Notes under the pieces: model-generated
Told to the model about the DNA's origin: nothing
The model's database searches: none
What the model saw: only the letters and a program-made list of their open reading frames with translations
Shown here: piece after piece, positions 1 through 8,830 of the stretch
Layout of the letters: every line of letters begins with the position of its first letter
Position numbering within the stretch: the first letter of the stretch is position 1
Source of the DNA: Litorimonas cladophorae
GTDB lineage: Bacteria; Pseudomonadota; Alphaproteobacteria; Caulobacterales; Maricaulaceae
DNA length: 64,000 nucleotides
Direction: 5' to 3'
Assembly (NCBI RefSeq): GCF_014652455.1
Contig: NZ_BMYV01000002.1
Coordinates: forward strand, 1 to 64,000
Made by a program: the position numbers and the translations under genes

Positions 1-243
1 TCTTTTTTCTCCATCGGCCAAAATGAGTAGGACATTATCGGCGGTAATGTCACGATTTACGCGTGGGCCTTTGATTTTTTTGGCGGGTTGGGCCGAGAGG
101 GGTCTTCTAGCGATTGGAGTGCTCCTAAGTAATTCAATCCGTGTTTTTACAGTGACCGCATATGGCGGTTTTATGGACCATATACAAGGGAAACCCCCCG
201 AATTGGTAAAGGTTTCGCACGAAATTCGGTCCTACGCCTTGAA
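1..243. other. Left edge, no gene established; short inverted repeat
   Basis: This stretch follows the stop of the minus-strand glycosyltransferase gene. Positions 31-51 hold an inverted repeat with 7-base arms (GACATTA / TAATGTC) and a 7-base spacer, which could be an operator. On the minus strand an ATG at 35-33 opens a frame that leaves the window, and another minus frame is open from about 233 to the edge but has no normal start codon. Neither has a clear Shine-Dalgarno sequence or a recognisable protein, so no gene is called. A short plus-strand frame (23-271) runs into the 3' end of the glycosyltransferase gene and looks like chance. Confidence 0.3.
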
Positions 244-1350
244 TTACACTCCGTGTTGGAAACTCCCATAGACGCGCAAAAGCGCAGATTGCAGCGCCGC
301 TTTCGAAAACTGCTCTGAAATACGTTCCCGCGCCAGTGACGGACCCGTCAGCTGATCCACGCGGCCAATGGCTTTCGCCAAGGACAGGGCGTTGCCCGGA
401 GGACAGCGCCAGCCCGTGACACCCTGAACGACAACCTCAACGGCGCCGCCATGATCGCTCGCGATAACGGGACGGCCCATAGCTTGGGCTTCGGCGGCGG
501 TGCGTCCAAATGCTTCGGGGTCGGTCGACGGGCAAATGACAATATCTGACGCAAGATAGGCCGTCGCGACATCCGTATCATGTCCTGGTAAATGCACGCG
601 GTCTGCAACATTATGCGTTTGGGCAAGGTCGTTCAGCTCTGCAACATAGCTATCACGGCCCTGCGCATCGCCCAAAAGCACAAGATGATAATTTGGCCCT
701 AAATGCGCCAGTGCCTCTATCGCGACGCGCTGCCCTTTCCAGCTCGTCAATCGCCCCGGCAATAAAATGAGCGTTGCGTCGTCAGCTACGCCCCAGCTCT
801 GACGACGGGCTTTTGCGGTTTCTGGCGGAATTCGCGCTGGGTCAAAGATCGCCATGTCGACGCCGCGCGGAATGACCACGATCCGGTTGGGGTCTGTGCC
901 ATGTTCCCGAATAATGTGTTCGCCCGTGAAATTAGAATTGGCGATGACAATATCGCCTTTGGCCATCACCGAATTATATCCGCGTTTCAGCGCAGATTTA
1001 GCATTATAAATCCCGTGATAGGTCGTCACGAAGGGCACCCTCTCCGCGCGCGCGGCAAACATAGCGGGCCAAGCTGGCGCACGAGAGCGTGCGTGGACAA
1101 TATCAATTTTATAGTCTGCAATGAGGCGGCGAATGCCCGCAATGCGCCACGGCACAGTCAGAATATTCTTCGAGCCAATATCTGCGGTGTGATGAGTTCC
1201 GCCCAGCGCCACTAACTCAGGGACCAGTCTCCCCCCATTGGAAAGCACATGCGCGCCATGGCCCGCCGCAACCAAAGCCTCGACGGCTTCTAAAGCCGTC
1301 CGTTCGACACCTCCGGCATTGAGCTCCGGCAAAATTTGCAGCACATTCAT
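244..1350 (-). CDS. Glycosyltransferase family 4 (GT-B fold)
   Basis: A 368-residue protein with the layout of family GT4 retaining glycosyltransferases. These transfer a sugar from a nucleotide donor, usually during lipopolysaccharide, exopolysaccharide or glycolipid synthesis at the cytoplasmic face of the inner membrane. The N-terminal acceptor domain has the ELNAGGVER turn at residues 9-17. The donor domain has GRLTSWKG at 199-206 and the EX7E motif (E279 and E287). The start is supported by AAGGAG five bases before the ATG. It is divergent from the hydrolase at 1380, with only 29 bases between the start codons, so the two promoters must lie close together or overlap the coding ends. The acceptor and donor sugars cannot be told from sequence. 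Confidence 0.88.
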   Translation of the reverse strand: MNVLQILPELNAGGVERTALEAVEALVAAGHGAHVLSNGGRLVPELVALGGTHHTADIGSKNILTVPWRIAGIRRLIADYKIDIVHARSRAPAWPAMFAARAERVPFVTTYHGIYNAKSALKRGYNSVMAKGDIVIANSNFTGEHIIREHGTDPNRIVVIPRGVDMAIFDPARIPPETAKARRQSWGVADDATLILLPGRLTSWKGQRVAIEALAHLGPNYHLVLLGDAQGRDSYVAELNDLAQTHNVADRVHLPGHDTDVATAYLASDIVICPSTDPEAFGRTAAEAQAMGRPVIASDHGGAVEVVVQGVTGWRCPPGNALSLAKAIGRVDQLTGPSLARERISEQFSKAALQSALLRVYGSFQHGV

Positions 1351-1379
1351 GGACGCTCCTTAAACCAATCGGAATCAAA

Positions 1380-2132
1380 ATGCCCGACTTTCTGAAAACA
1401 TCTGACGGCCATTATATCGCATATGAGAAAACTGACGGGCATGGCGCCTTGGCAGACGCGCCCACCCTTATTTGGTGTGGCGGCCTAAAGTCAGATATGG
1501 AAGGCGGTAAAGCCACGCACCTACACACGTGGGCGCAGGCGCGCGGGCGAGCCTTCATTCGCTTTGATTATTTCGGACATGGGCAAAGCAGCGGTGATTT
1601 CATCGACGGCACAATGACACGCTGGGCTGCTGACATTGGTCGGGTTCGGGATAGATTGACGACCGGTCCTGTAATTTTGATCGGCTCCTCTATGGGGGGA
1701 TGGGCTGCGCTGCTGACTGCAATTGCAAATACACCGCGCACCGCAGGCCTTGTTTTGATTAATCCCGCGCCTGATTTTACAGAAAAGCTAACGGTTGCTG
1801 GCTGGTCCGAAGCCCAGATCAAAGCGCTTGAAAATGACGGGGTTGTGTATGAGCCCTCGGGCTATGACGAACCTTACGCCTATTCCAAGGCGTTAATCGA
1901 AGACGGGCGAGCGCGGCAGATTTTGGACATGCCCATTCCCGTGACATGCCCTGTTCGGATTTTGCAAGGCTATGAAGATACAGTCGTCCCTTGGACCCAT
2001 TCGAAACGTCTCATCGATATGCTGACATCGAAAGACGTGACCTACACCCTCGTCGCAGGCGGCGATCATAGCCTGTCGCGCGAAAGCGACCTGCGCCTGA
2101 TTGAGACCGCGATTGAAAGCCTGTCCGTGTGA
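1380..2132 (+). CDS. Alpha/beta hydrolase, ABHD10-like
   Basis: A 250-residue serine hydrolase. The nucleophile elbow GSSMG puts the catalytic serine at 104, with Asp200 (QGYEDTVVP) and His230 (GGDHS) completing the triad; GHGQSSG at 66-72 is typical of the ABHD10 branch. Characterised members of that branch cleave acyl esters or thioesters such as acyl-glucuronides and S-acyl cysteines, but the bacterial substrate is unknown. There is no signal peptide, so it should be cytoplasmic. It overlaps the next gene by four bases (GTGA), which suggests translational coupling. Confidence 0.85.
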   Translation: MPDFLKTSDGHYIAYEKTDGHGALADAPTLIWCGGLKSDMEGGKATHLHTWAQARGRAFIRFDYFGHGQSSGDFIDGTMTRWAADIGRVRDRLTTGPVILIGSSMGGWAALLTAIANTPRTAGLVLINPAPDFTEKLTVAGWSEAQIKALENDGVVYEPSGYDEPYAYSKALIEDGRARQILDMPIPVTCPVRILQGYEDTVVPWTHSKRLIDMLTSKDVTYTLVAGGDHSLSRESDLRLIETAIESLSV

Positions 2133-2566
2133 GCAACCCCGCAATCTTTGCCCCTTTTGGGTTCTTGGTGGGATTTCCGCTTCTTTGGATCGCGGCCTGT
2201 TTCCTATTGTCTCGATTGAGTGGGTGGGCCTCACTCGCGACAGAGTATGGCACAGACGCAAAGCCGGTAGGGGAGCGTTACGGGTCACAGTCAATGGGTT
2301 TAGGTTTCTCACGTTTTTCCATGGTGAGTTACAGCTCCGTGGTGAACAGCTATGTTTCAGAGACCCATCTTTATTTAGTGCCAAAGTTCTTTTTTAGAGT
2401 CGGCCATCGACCTCTCAATATTCCGCTGAAGGATATTAAGTCAGGCCCAGGCCGTGTTTTGTTTTGTGACGTCACAAATATAGAATTTCGAAATGCCGAG
2501 GCCGTGAAAGGTAGATTTTTTGGCGTCCTTGGAGAAAACCTTATGAAAGTTACGTCCAGACTCTGA
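2129..2566 (+). CDS. Small membrane-anchored protein of unknown function
   Basis: A 145-residue protein read from a GTG that overlaps the stop of the hydrolase gene (GTGA), the usual sign of coupled translation. One strongly hydrophobic segment near the N-terminus (about residues 8-28) should anchor it. The remainder is beta-rich, with repeated short strands, somewhat like the PH-like domains of small bacterial membrane proteins, but I do not recognise the family. No catalytic motif is visible. The coupling to the ABHD10-like enzyme is the only functional hint. Confidence 0.65.
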   Translation: MSNPAIFAPFGFLVGFPLLWIAACFLLSRLSGWASLATEYGTDAKPVGERYGSQSMGLGFSRFSMVSYSSVVNSYVSETHLYLVPKFFFRVGHRPLNIPLKDIKSGPGRVLFCDVTNIEFRNAEAVKGRFFGVLGENLMKVTSRL

Positions 2567-2604
2567 CCTTTGCAAATCCTGCAAAGCTGCCCTATCTCAC
2601 GCTT

Positions 2605-3507
2605 ATGGTAATTCCCCTCGATCAACGCCCGCGCTCTGGCCCCTATTCCGGCTTGAATGCGCGATCTGCGAAACGGTTTTTGACGCAGGCTTTTGAGGAG
2701 GCCGGCTTGGATTTTGCGGAAGATGACGCTCGAGAGATTGTGGAATCAGCGACGGGTCTAGACCGGACCGCCATGATGCTACGCGGGACGGAGTTCCTGA
2801 CGCCTGAGGTGTTTGAGACGATCAAACAATTAATGGAACGTCGCCTAGCAGGCGAACCCGTTGATCATATTTTGGGCTGGCGTGAGTTTTACGGGCGTCG
2901 GTTCCAAATTTCAAAAGCTGTTTTATCCCCCCGCGCAGATACAGAAACCCTCATTCGCGGGGCTCTTGCGCGATTAAACCCGCATGTGCCTCACGCGTTA
3001 ATTGATTTGGGCACAGGGAGTGGCGCGATTGGTTTAACGCTCTTGGCCGAGTTAGAAATGACAACTTTATTGGCGACCGACCTCTCCCCTGACGCCTTGG
3101 CCGTCGCCAAAGCGAATGCCAAAACCCTGAACGTGGAAAATCGCGTAAGTTTCGTACAGGGGCCTTGGTGGGACGCTGTGCCAAATGCGGCGCGGTTTGA
3201 TATGATCTTGTCCAATCCGCCCTATATCACAAATGCCGCGATGAAAGGCTTAGAGCCAGAAGTTCTCGGCTTTGATCCTGATCTGGCGCTACGTGGGGGT
3301 CCAGATGGGTTGGACGCCTATCGTGCCATTATAGACGGCGCAAAAGCCCGTTTGAAACCTGACGGCTGGTTAGGTTTTGAAATTGGGTTTGATCAAGCCG
3401 CATCCCTGAGCAATTTGCTGCGCGCAGACGGATGGAGCCAGATCTCTGTCGATCGTGACTTGGGTGGAAATGATCGCGCGGTCTGGGCTCAAGGCTCCCC
3501 CGCCTGA
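2605..3507 (+). CDS. prmC: Peptide chain release factor N5-glutamine methyltransferase PrmC (HemK)
   Basis: A 300-residue SAM-dependent methyltransferase that modifies the glutamine of the GGQ motif in release factors RF1 and RF2. The N-terminal helical domain is at about residues 18-100, the SAM loop DLGTGSG at 134-140, and the signature NPPY at 204-207. In many alphaproteobacteria the order is prfA–prmC–DUF4167–clpB. Here prmC, DUF4167 and clpB are in place but prfA is not upstream. No convincing Shine-Dalgarno sequence precedes the ATG; this start fits the family's usual N-terminus. Confidence 0.93.
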   Translation: MVIPLDQRPRSGPYSGLNARSAKRFLTQAFEEAGLDFAEDDAREIVESATGLDRTAMMLRGTEFLTPEVFETIKQLMERRLAGEPVDHILGWREFYGRRFQISKAVLSPRADTETLIRGALARLNPHVPHALIDLGTGSGAIGLTLLAELEMTTLLATDLSPDALAVAKANAKTLNVENRVSFVQGPWWDAVPNAARFDMILSNPPYITNAAMKGLEPEVLGFDPDLALRGGPDGLDAYRAIIDGAKARLKPDGWLGFEIGFDQAASLSNLLRADGWSQISVDRDLGGNDRAVWAQGSPA

Positions 3508-3700
3508 GCTGATTAAACTGGAAGTCGGGTCAAAAAATCGCTTTTCATGTGGCCTTGGCTTTGCTACGCGAAATTAGCAGCGCAGAGCGTTCGACCCCTA
3601 AACCACCCGAACACCGCTGAAAATAACTGACAGACAAGGGCCAATGCACACCGACGTGCTCTACATGCCTAGTCGAATGTCGCCCCTTTGAGGAAATCCG

Positions 3701-4378
3701 ATGAAGCGTCAACGCGGCCGTAATCGTAATAACAACAATAAAAATCGTAATACTAACCACAATAATCATAACCGGTCTTTGGATAGCCAAGGCCCAGATG
3801 TGAAAGTTCGCGGTACAGCATCAACGATTTACGAAAAATATACAACGCTGGCACGTGATGCGAAAATGAGCGGTCATCGCGTTAAAGCCGAAAACCTATT
3901 GCAGCATGCCGAACATTATCTGCGTCTGATGAATGTTCAAGAAGCCGCCAAGCGCGAAGCCCAAGAGTTGCGCGACAAGCAGGAAGCTGAACGCGCCGCG
4001 AAACGCGCTGAAAACGGCGAAGATGACAGCGAAAATAGCCGGGATAACAACAGAGACGGGCAACGCGATACGCGCCGCAATAATAACCGCAACACCCGCA
4101 ATACGCGCGACGACAATCGCCAAGCCGACACAGATGCGCCTGCTGAACTCGAAGTGGTCACGCCGCAAACCGACGCGCCCGAAGAGGAGGCTGTAAAAGC
4201 CAAAGCCCCCCGTAAAGCGGCCCCGCGCAAGCCCGCACCCAAAAAAGTAAAAGCCCCCAAGGCAGACGCCGATGAAACAGCGTCAGATGACGCCGTTTCC
4301 GAGGAAAAGCCAAAGCGCCGCCGCAAGGCCCCTGCGCGTAAAAAAGCGGATGTTGAGACGATCGAAGCTGCGGAGTAA
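3701..4378 (+). CDS. DUF4167 protein, Asn/Arg-rich
   Basis: A 225-residue protein of a family found almost only in alphaproteobacteria and commonly encoded next to prmC. It starts with a very Asn/Arg-rich stretch (residues 2-27). A short conserved helical core follows (about 34-85, GTASTIYEKYTTLARDAKMSG), then a charged low-complexity tail of Arg/Asn and Lys/Ala/Pro runs. The composition suggests binding to nucleic acid, but no member has a role that I can state with confidence. GAGGA six bases before the ATG supports the start. Confidence 0.85.
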   Translation: MKRQRGRNRNNNNKNRNTNHNNHNRSLDSQGPDVKVRGTASTIYEKYTTLARDAKMSGHRVKAENLLQHAEHYLRLMNVQEAAKREAQELRDKQEAERAAKRAENGEDDSENSRDNNRDGQRDTRRNNNRNTRNTRDDNRQADTDAPAELEVVTPQTDAPEEEAVKAKAPRKAAPRKPAPKKVKAPKADADETASDDAVSEEKPKRRRKAPARKKADVETIEAAE

Positions 4379-4409
4379 ACTTCGGCCTAGAATAGAATCT
4401 AAGTTCTGT

Positions 4410-4437
4410 CTTGAACATCAGGACTTAATTCCTATCT
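4410..4437 (+). promoter_or_regulatory. RpoH (sigma-32) heat-shock promoter of clpB
   Basis: The sequence reads CTTG (4410-4413), 17 bases, then CCTATCT (4431-4437). This matches the alphaproteobacterial RpoH consensus CTTG-N17/18-CYTATNT at every specified position. It lies 60 bases before the clpB start codon, as expected for a heat-shock chaperone gene. Confidence 0.8.
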
Positions 4438-4496
4438 CGGAATAGATACACGGCGGCCAAACGCGGCGCGCTGAAATTTTATTCTCGAGGTGAGTC

Positions 4497-7073
4497 ATGG
4501 ACATCCAAGCCTACACACAACGCTCACGCAGCGTTATTCAATCGGCACAAACTGAAGCCGTCACGCGCGACCATCAACAATTGACGCCCGCGCATATTAT
4601 GAGCGCGTTAATTCACGAAGATGGCGGCCTTCCCCGTAATCTTTTACAAATGGCGGGGGCTTCGCCCGATGCTGTTGACACAGCGGTTGCGCACGCCCTG
4701 AACAAATTACCCCGCGTCGAAGGCGGGTCAGGATTATCCCTGTCTAAAGCCGCAACCAAAGTTTTTGCGGTTGCGGAAAAATCAGCCAAAGATGCGGGCG
4801 ATGCCTTTGTCACACTCGAGCGCCTATTGTTCGCTACGGTCACGCAGGCAGATAAAGACCTGCGCGAGGCGCTCTCCACATCTGGCGTTGACGCGACCCG
4901 CTTAGGTGAAGCGATTAAATCTGTTCGCTCTGAAGACCCCGTCACATCAGACTCGGCCGAAGATCAATATGAGGCCCTGTCTAAATATGCCCGCGACCTA
5001 ACCGAAGCGGCGCGAAATGGGAAACTCGATCCTGTTATTGGCCGAGACGAAGAAATTCGTCGTACGCTGCAAGTCCTTTCACGCCGCTCAAAAAACAACC
5101 CGCTCCTCATTGGGGAACCGGGCGTCGGTAAGACTGCTATTGCCGAAGGGCTAGCGGTGCGTATCGTCTCTGGCGACGTGCCTGAGAGCATGCGTAATAA
5201 GCGGCTCTTGGCGCTCGACATGGGCTCCCTCATCGCTGGCGCAAAATATCGCGGTGAGTTCGAAGAGCGGTTGAAATCGGTTTTGAAAGAAGTCGAAAAA
5301 GCCGATGGGCAGATCATTCTATTCATTGATGAAATCCATACACTCGTCGGCGCAGGTAAAGGCGACGGGGCTATGGATGCCGCGAACCTGTTGAAACCTG
5401 CGTTGGCGCGCGGCGAGCTTCATTGTATCGGCGCAACGACGCTGGATGAATATCGCAAACATTTAGAAAAAGATGCGGCGCTCGCCCGTCGTTTCCTGAC
5501 CGTGTTTATCTCCGAACCCACTGTGGAAGATACGGTTTCGATCCTGCGAGGCCTGAAAGAAAAATACGAAGTCCATCACGGCATTCGCATTTCTGACGCG
5601 GCGATTGTCGCGGCGGCGCAACTATCTCATCGCTATATTACAGATCGGTTCCTGCCAGATAAAGCCATCGACCTGATGGATGAAGCAGCGTCACGCTTGC
5701 GCATGCAGGTCGACAGTAAGCCCGAAGCACTCGACGAAATTGACCGCCGGATTGTGCAGTTGCGTATCGAAGTTGAGGCCCTGAAAAAGGAAACAGATTC
5801 TGCGTCGAAAGATCGTCTGGAGAAACGTCAAGCCGAGATCGATGATCTGCAATCACAGTCCGATGAGATGAGCGCAACCTGGCAGGCCGAAAAAGCCAAA
5901 TTGGCATCGTCAACGGATGTCAAAGAAGCGTTGGAGCACGCGCGGTTTGAACTGTCTGATGCTGTACGTCGCGGGGATTATGAAACCGCAGGGCGTTTGC
6001 AGCATGAAGACATTCCGGCGCTAGAAACTCAGATGGCAGAGTTAGAAAACCAATCTGACGACGCCATGGCGAGCGAAACGGTCACATCCGAAACCATTGC
6101 GGGCATCGTCGCCAAATGGACAGGCGTGCCTGTTGAGAAAATGCTGGAAGGTGAGCGTGAAAAGCTGCTGGATATGGAAAAAGTTTTGGCGGCACGTGTG
6201 GTCGGACAGGACCGCGCTGTGTCCGCTGTCTCGGATGCCGTGCGCCGTGCGCGGGCTGGCCTGCGGGATCCGCAACGTCCCATCGGCAGCTTTATGTTCC
6301 TCGGCCCCACAGGTGTAGGTAAGACAGAACTGACAAAGGCACTGGCCAACTTTATGTTTGATGATGACCAAGCGATCACGCGTTTGGACATGTCGGAATA
6401 TATGGAAAAACATTCCGTCTCTCGCATGATCGGCGCGCCTCCCGGCTATGTCGGATATGACGAAGGTGGAGCCCTGACCGAGGCGGTGCGACGTCGACCC
6501 TATCAGGTCGTGTTGTTCGATGAAGTTGAGAAAGCCCATCCAGACGTCTTCAACGTTCTGCTGCAAGTCTTGGACGATGGTCGCTTGACCGATGGACAAG
6601 GCCGCACGGTTGATTTCCGGAATACGCTGATCATCATGACGTCAAACATCGGGGCCCAACATTTGTTGAACCTCGCTGATGGCGATAATGTTCAGGGGGC
6701 GAAAGTCGGTGTCATGGCCGAAGTGAATGCCCATTTCCGTCCGGAGTTCTTGAACCGTATCGATGAAATCCTTCTGTTCGAACGCCTTAAGCCCGAGCAT
6801 ATGGGTGCGATTGTGGACATCCAGATGAAGCGCTTACAAGGCTGGTTAAAAGATAAATCCATTACAGTGAACCTCTCCGAGGCCGCCCGCAAACATTTGG
6901 GTGACGCAGGTTATGATCCAAGTTTCGGCGCGCGCCCTCTCAAGCGCGTAATCCAGAAACAAGTCCAAGATGAGCTGGCTCGCGAGCTCCTCGCTGGGCA
7001 GATTAATGATGGCGACGCGGTAAATGTGGACGCAGTGGGTGGACGCATAAAGCTCGACGTCGTTTCGGGATAG
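4497..7073 (+). CDS. clpB: ATP-dependent disaggregase ClpB
   Basis: An 858-residue Hsp100 chaperone that, with DnaK, pulls polypeptides out of aggregates in the cytoplasm. The N domain spans about residues 1-145. The first AAA+ domain has Walker A GEPGVGKT at 206-213. The coiled-coil middle domain lies around 405-525, and the second AAA+ domain has Walker A GPTGVGKT near 603-610 and GYVGYDEGG after it. The length is normal for the family. GAGGTGAG precedes the ATG closely. An RpoH-type promoter lies just upstream. Confidence 0.97.
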   Translation: MDIQAYTQRSRSVIQSAQTEAVTRDHQQLTPAHIMSALIHEDGGLPRNLLQMAGASPDAVDTAVAHALNKLPRVEGGSGLSLSKAATKVFAVAEKSAKDAGDAFVTLERLLFATVTQADKDLREALSTSGVDATRLGEAIKSVRSEDPVTSDSAEDQYEALSKYARDLTEAARNGKLDPVIGRDEEIRRTLQVLSRRSKNNPLLIGEPGVGKTAIAEGLAVRIVSGDVPESMRNKRLLALDMGSLIAGAKYRGEFEERLKSVLKEVEKADGQIILFIDEIHTLVGAGKGDGAMDAANLLKPALARGELHCIGATTLDEYRKHLEKDAALARRFLTVFISEPTVEDTVSILRGLKEKYEVHHGIRISDAAIVAAAQLSHRYITDRFLPDKAIDLMDEAASRLRMQVDSKPEALDEIDRRIVQLRIEVEALKKETDSASKDRLEKRQAEIDDLQSQSDEMSATWQAEKAKLASSTDVKEALEHARFELSDAVRRGDYETAGRLQHEDIPALETQMAELENQSDDAMASETVTSETIAGIVAKWTGVPVEKMLEGEREKLLDMEKVLAARVVGQDRAVSAVSDAVRRARAGLRDPQRPIGSFMFLGPTGVGKTELTKALANFMFDDDQAITRLDMSEYMEKHSVSRMIGAPPGYVGYDEGGALTEAVRRRPYQVVLFDEVEKAHPDVFNVLLQVLDDGRLTDGQGRTVDFRNTLIIMTSNIGAQHLLNLADGDNVQGAKVGVMAEVNAHFRPEFLNRIDEILLFERLKPEHMGAIVDIQMKRLQGWLKDKSITVNLSEAARKHLGDAGYDPSFGARPLKRVIQKQVQDELARELLAGQINDGDAVNVDAVGGRIKLDVVSG

Positions 7074-7095
7074 CGGCTAACCCTTCTTAACACTT

Positions 7096-7127
7096 GGGGT
7101 AAGCGCCGCTCTGCGGTAGCTTACCCC
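7096..7127 (+). promoter_or_regulatory. Strong hairpin directly before the methyltransferase start codon
   Basis: GGGGTAAGC (7096-7104) pairs perfectly with GCTTACCCC (7119-7127). Inside it GCCGC pairs with GCGGT around a TCT loop, leaving one bulged A. The stem ends one base before the ATG at 7129, so it covers the ribosome-binding region. There is no T-run after it, so it is a poor intrinsic terminator for clpB. Confidence 0.6.
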
Positions 7128-7128
7128 T

Positions 7129-7875
7129 ATGTCTAATGCTGAAACCTTTGGCCGACAAGCCGCCACCTATGCCAAAGGACGACCCTCCTACCCGCCCGAA
7201 TTATTTGATTGGATTGCCGCGCAGGTGCCAAGCCACGCGCTCGCTTTAGATGTCGGAACAGGTTCAGGACAAGCCGCTGTCGCCCTTGCTGGTCATTTCG
7301 ATCAGGTCGTCGCAACTGATTTATCGGCGGCTCAAATTGCGGCGGCGCCCCAACATCCTCGGATTTCCTATCACGCGTCACCCGCCGGTCAGTCAACACT
7401 CGCGGATGCAACGACAGATGTGGTGACAGTCGCGACAGCTCTGCATTGGTTTGCCGCCCCTGAATTTTGGGCAGAAGTGAGACGCGTGACGAGAGCGGGG
7501 GGCTTATTTTGCGCTTGGACCTATCACAGGGCTGAGGTCGATGCCGGCATGGAGGCACATTTACTCTCGCCCATTCTCGATCTGATCGACCCTTATTGGG
7601 CGGAAGGCAATCGGTTGAGTTGGCGCGGATATGACCCTGTTGAATTACAAATGCCATTTACGCCCGTGGTTATGCCAGAGTTTGCCTGCGAACTCTCTTG
7701 GAGCGCCGAAGATTTTGCAGACCATATTGAAAGTTGGTCTGCCCACTTCCGCGCGAGAGAAGATGGGCATGCAGCGGCCCTTTCGGATATTCGGAAAACG
7801 GCGCTGAACATTTTGGGCAATGACGTCAGGAAAGTCCGGTTGCCATTAAACACTTTGGGCGCGCGTATCTCTTGA
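7129..7875 (+). CDS. Class I SAM-dependent methyltransferase
   Basis: A 248-residue protein of the small-molecule methyltransferase type. The N-terminal pattern FGRQAATYAKGRPSYP (about residues 7-22) is followed by the SAM-binding loop LDVGTGSGQAAV (about 41-52) and the ATALHWF segment near 103-109. This pattern is shared with the Tmt1/Crg1-like methyltransferases, which act on small acids, but the substrate cannot be named. The start is set by the conserved N-terminus. No Shine-Dalgarno sequence is free because a hairpin occupies the preceding 32 bases. Confidence 0.8.
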   Translation: MSNAETFGRQAATYAKGRPSYPPELFDWIAAQVPSHALALDVGTGSGQAAVALAGHFDQVVATDLSAAQIAAAPQHPRISYHASPAGQSTLADATTDVVTVATALHWFAAPEFWAEVRRVTRAGGLFCAWTYHRAEVDAGMEAHLLSPILDLIDPYWAEGNRLSWRGYDPVELQMPFTPVVMPEFACELSWSAEDFADHIESWSAHFRAREDGHAAALSDIRKTALNILGNDVRKVRLPLNTLGARIS

Positions 7876-7884
7876 CAGCGCAAA

Positions 7885-7912
7885 TGAAAAACCCGAGCGC
7901 GTGGCCCGGGTT
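7885..7912 (-). terminator. Intrinsic terminator of the DUF4282 gene
   Basis: AACCCG (7890-7895) and CGGGTT (7907-7912) form a stem. On the minus strand the stem is followed by a T-rich tract (the A-run at 7885-7891 on the plus strand). It lies just beyond the stop of the minus-strand gene and may also stop plus-strand transcripts. Confidence 0.65.
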
Positions 7913-7934
7913 AATCAATGTATTTAGAACAGAC

Positions 7935-8729
7935 CTACTTTGCCTTTGGTCCAGGCTTCTTTCGGGGCGTACCGTCTTTTTTCAGAAGGTTCCCATCGGC
8001 ATCACGCGGCGCTTTTGATCCGGGTTTCGGACCGCGTTTCTGTGGCGCGGCTTTCGTTCGGGGTGTCGGCGTTTTCTTGGCTGGCGTCGACTTAGAAGCC
8101 GTTGTGTTTTTCGAACCCGCGGGACGGCCACGCTTTTTCGGTGCCGCAACGGGTTCTAGGATTTTGACAGGTGTTGGCTCGGCATCGGGTCGAGGCGTGC
8201 TGCCTTTTCCCATCACACTTTCGGTTTTGTGTTTGGCTGACTCTGAGAGGTCTTCGGCCTTATGGCGGACGGAGGCACTTGCTGATTTGGCTTTCTCCTG
8301 AACCGTATCACTCATCTCGCCGACATTCTCGCGCAGGCTCTTGGTCGCGCCGCTGGCTTTTTCGCTGACGGTTTTGGTCGCTTCACGTGTGCGGGCGGCC
8401 GCGATCTCTGCGGCTTTACGGGCTTCGCCCATCGGATCATAATCCGCGAGCTCTGACTTGCCTTTATCTGGCGAAAGATTGTCATTGATGCGGAAAATCG
8501 CAACCATCAGCTCCGCAATAATCCGAATTGTGATGATGCCAAGAAACAGTGACGCAAAGAAGTTCACGACTGAGACAGCTGCTGCAAGAATATCGAGGCT
8601 TAAAGAGTCCAAGGCCTCAGCAAAAAAGGCCAAGCCAAATACAATTAAGGCCAGCAGGAAAAATGGCGGGACGAGTTTTTCTTTGAATAATTTATCAAAG
8701 GAAAAGAAGAAGTTGAAAAAATTTTTCAT
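7935..8729 (-). CDS. DUF4282-type membrane protein with an AT-hook/histone-H1-like tail
   Basis: A 264-residue protein. The chosen ATG has AGG eight bases upstream; a frame opening 24 bases earlier has no such signal. Residues 1-85 hold a conserved aromatic start and two transmembrane helices, as in DUF4282 proteins. Residues 95-165 form a charged Ala/Lys/Glu helical region with repeated motifs of the apolipoprotein/LEA kind. The last 75 residues are Lys/Pro/Ala-rich and contain KKRGRPAGSK (an AT-hook core), KRGPKPGSK and RKKPGPKAK. The tail looks able to bind DNA while the front sits in the inner membrane. No function is known to me. Confidence 0.72.
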   Translation of the reverse strand: MKNFFNFFFSFDKLFKEKLVPPFFLLALIVFGLAFFAEALDSLSLDILAAAVSVVNFFASLFLGIITIRIIAELMVAIFRINDNLSPDKGKSELADYDPMGEARKAAEIAAARTREATKTVSEKASGATKSLRENVGEMSDTVQEKAKSASASVRHKAEDLSESAKHKTESVMGKGSTPRPDAEPTPVKILEPVAAPKKRGRPAGSKNTTASKSTPAKKTPTPRTKAAPQKRGPKPGSKAPRDADGNLLKKDGTPRKKPGPKAK

Positions 8730-8830
8730 GATACGACCTAATTGATGGTTCAATTAGGCCTAAGTCTAAACAATTAACGAATGACCCGCAAGTGGGCTGT
8801 CGGCCGCTCAACCGGCTCGGACTCTTTTAT

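Noticed and set aside
1-233. Minus-strand open frame with a segment resembling a kinase catalytic loop (RVNRDITADNVLL)
   Set aside because: No start codon exists in the frame within the window and the rest does not look like a kinase; it could be chance.
23-271. 82-codon plus-strand frame at the left edge
   Set aside because: It runs into the end of the glycosyltransferase gene, has no Shine-Dalgarno sequence and no recognisable content.
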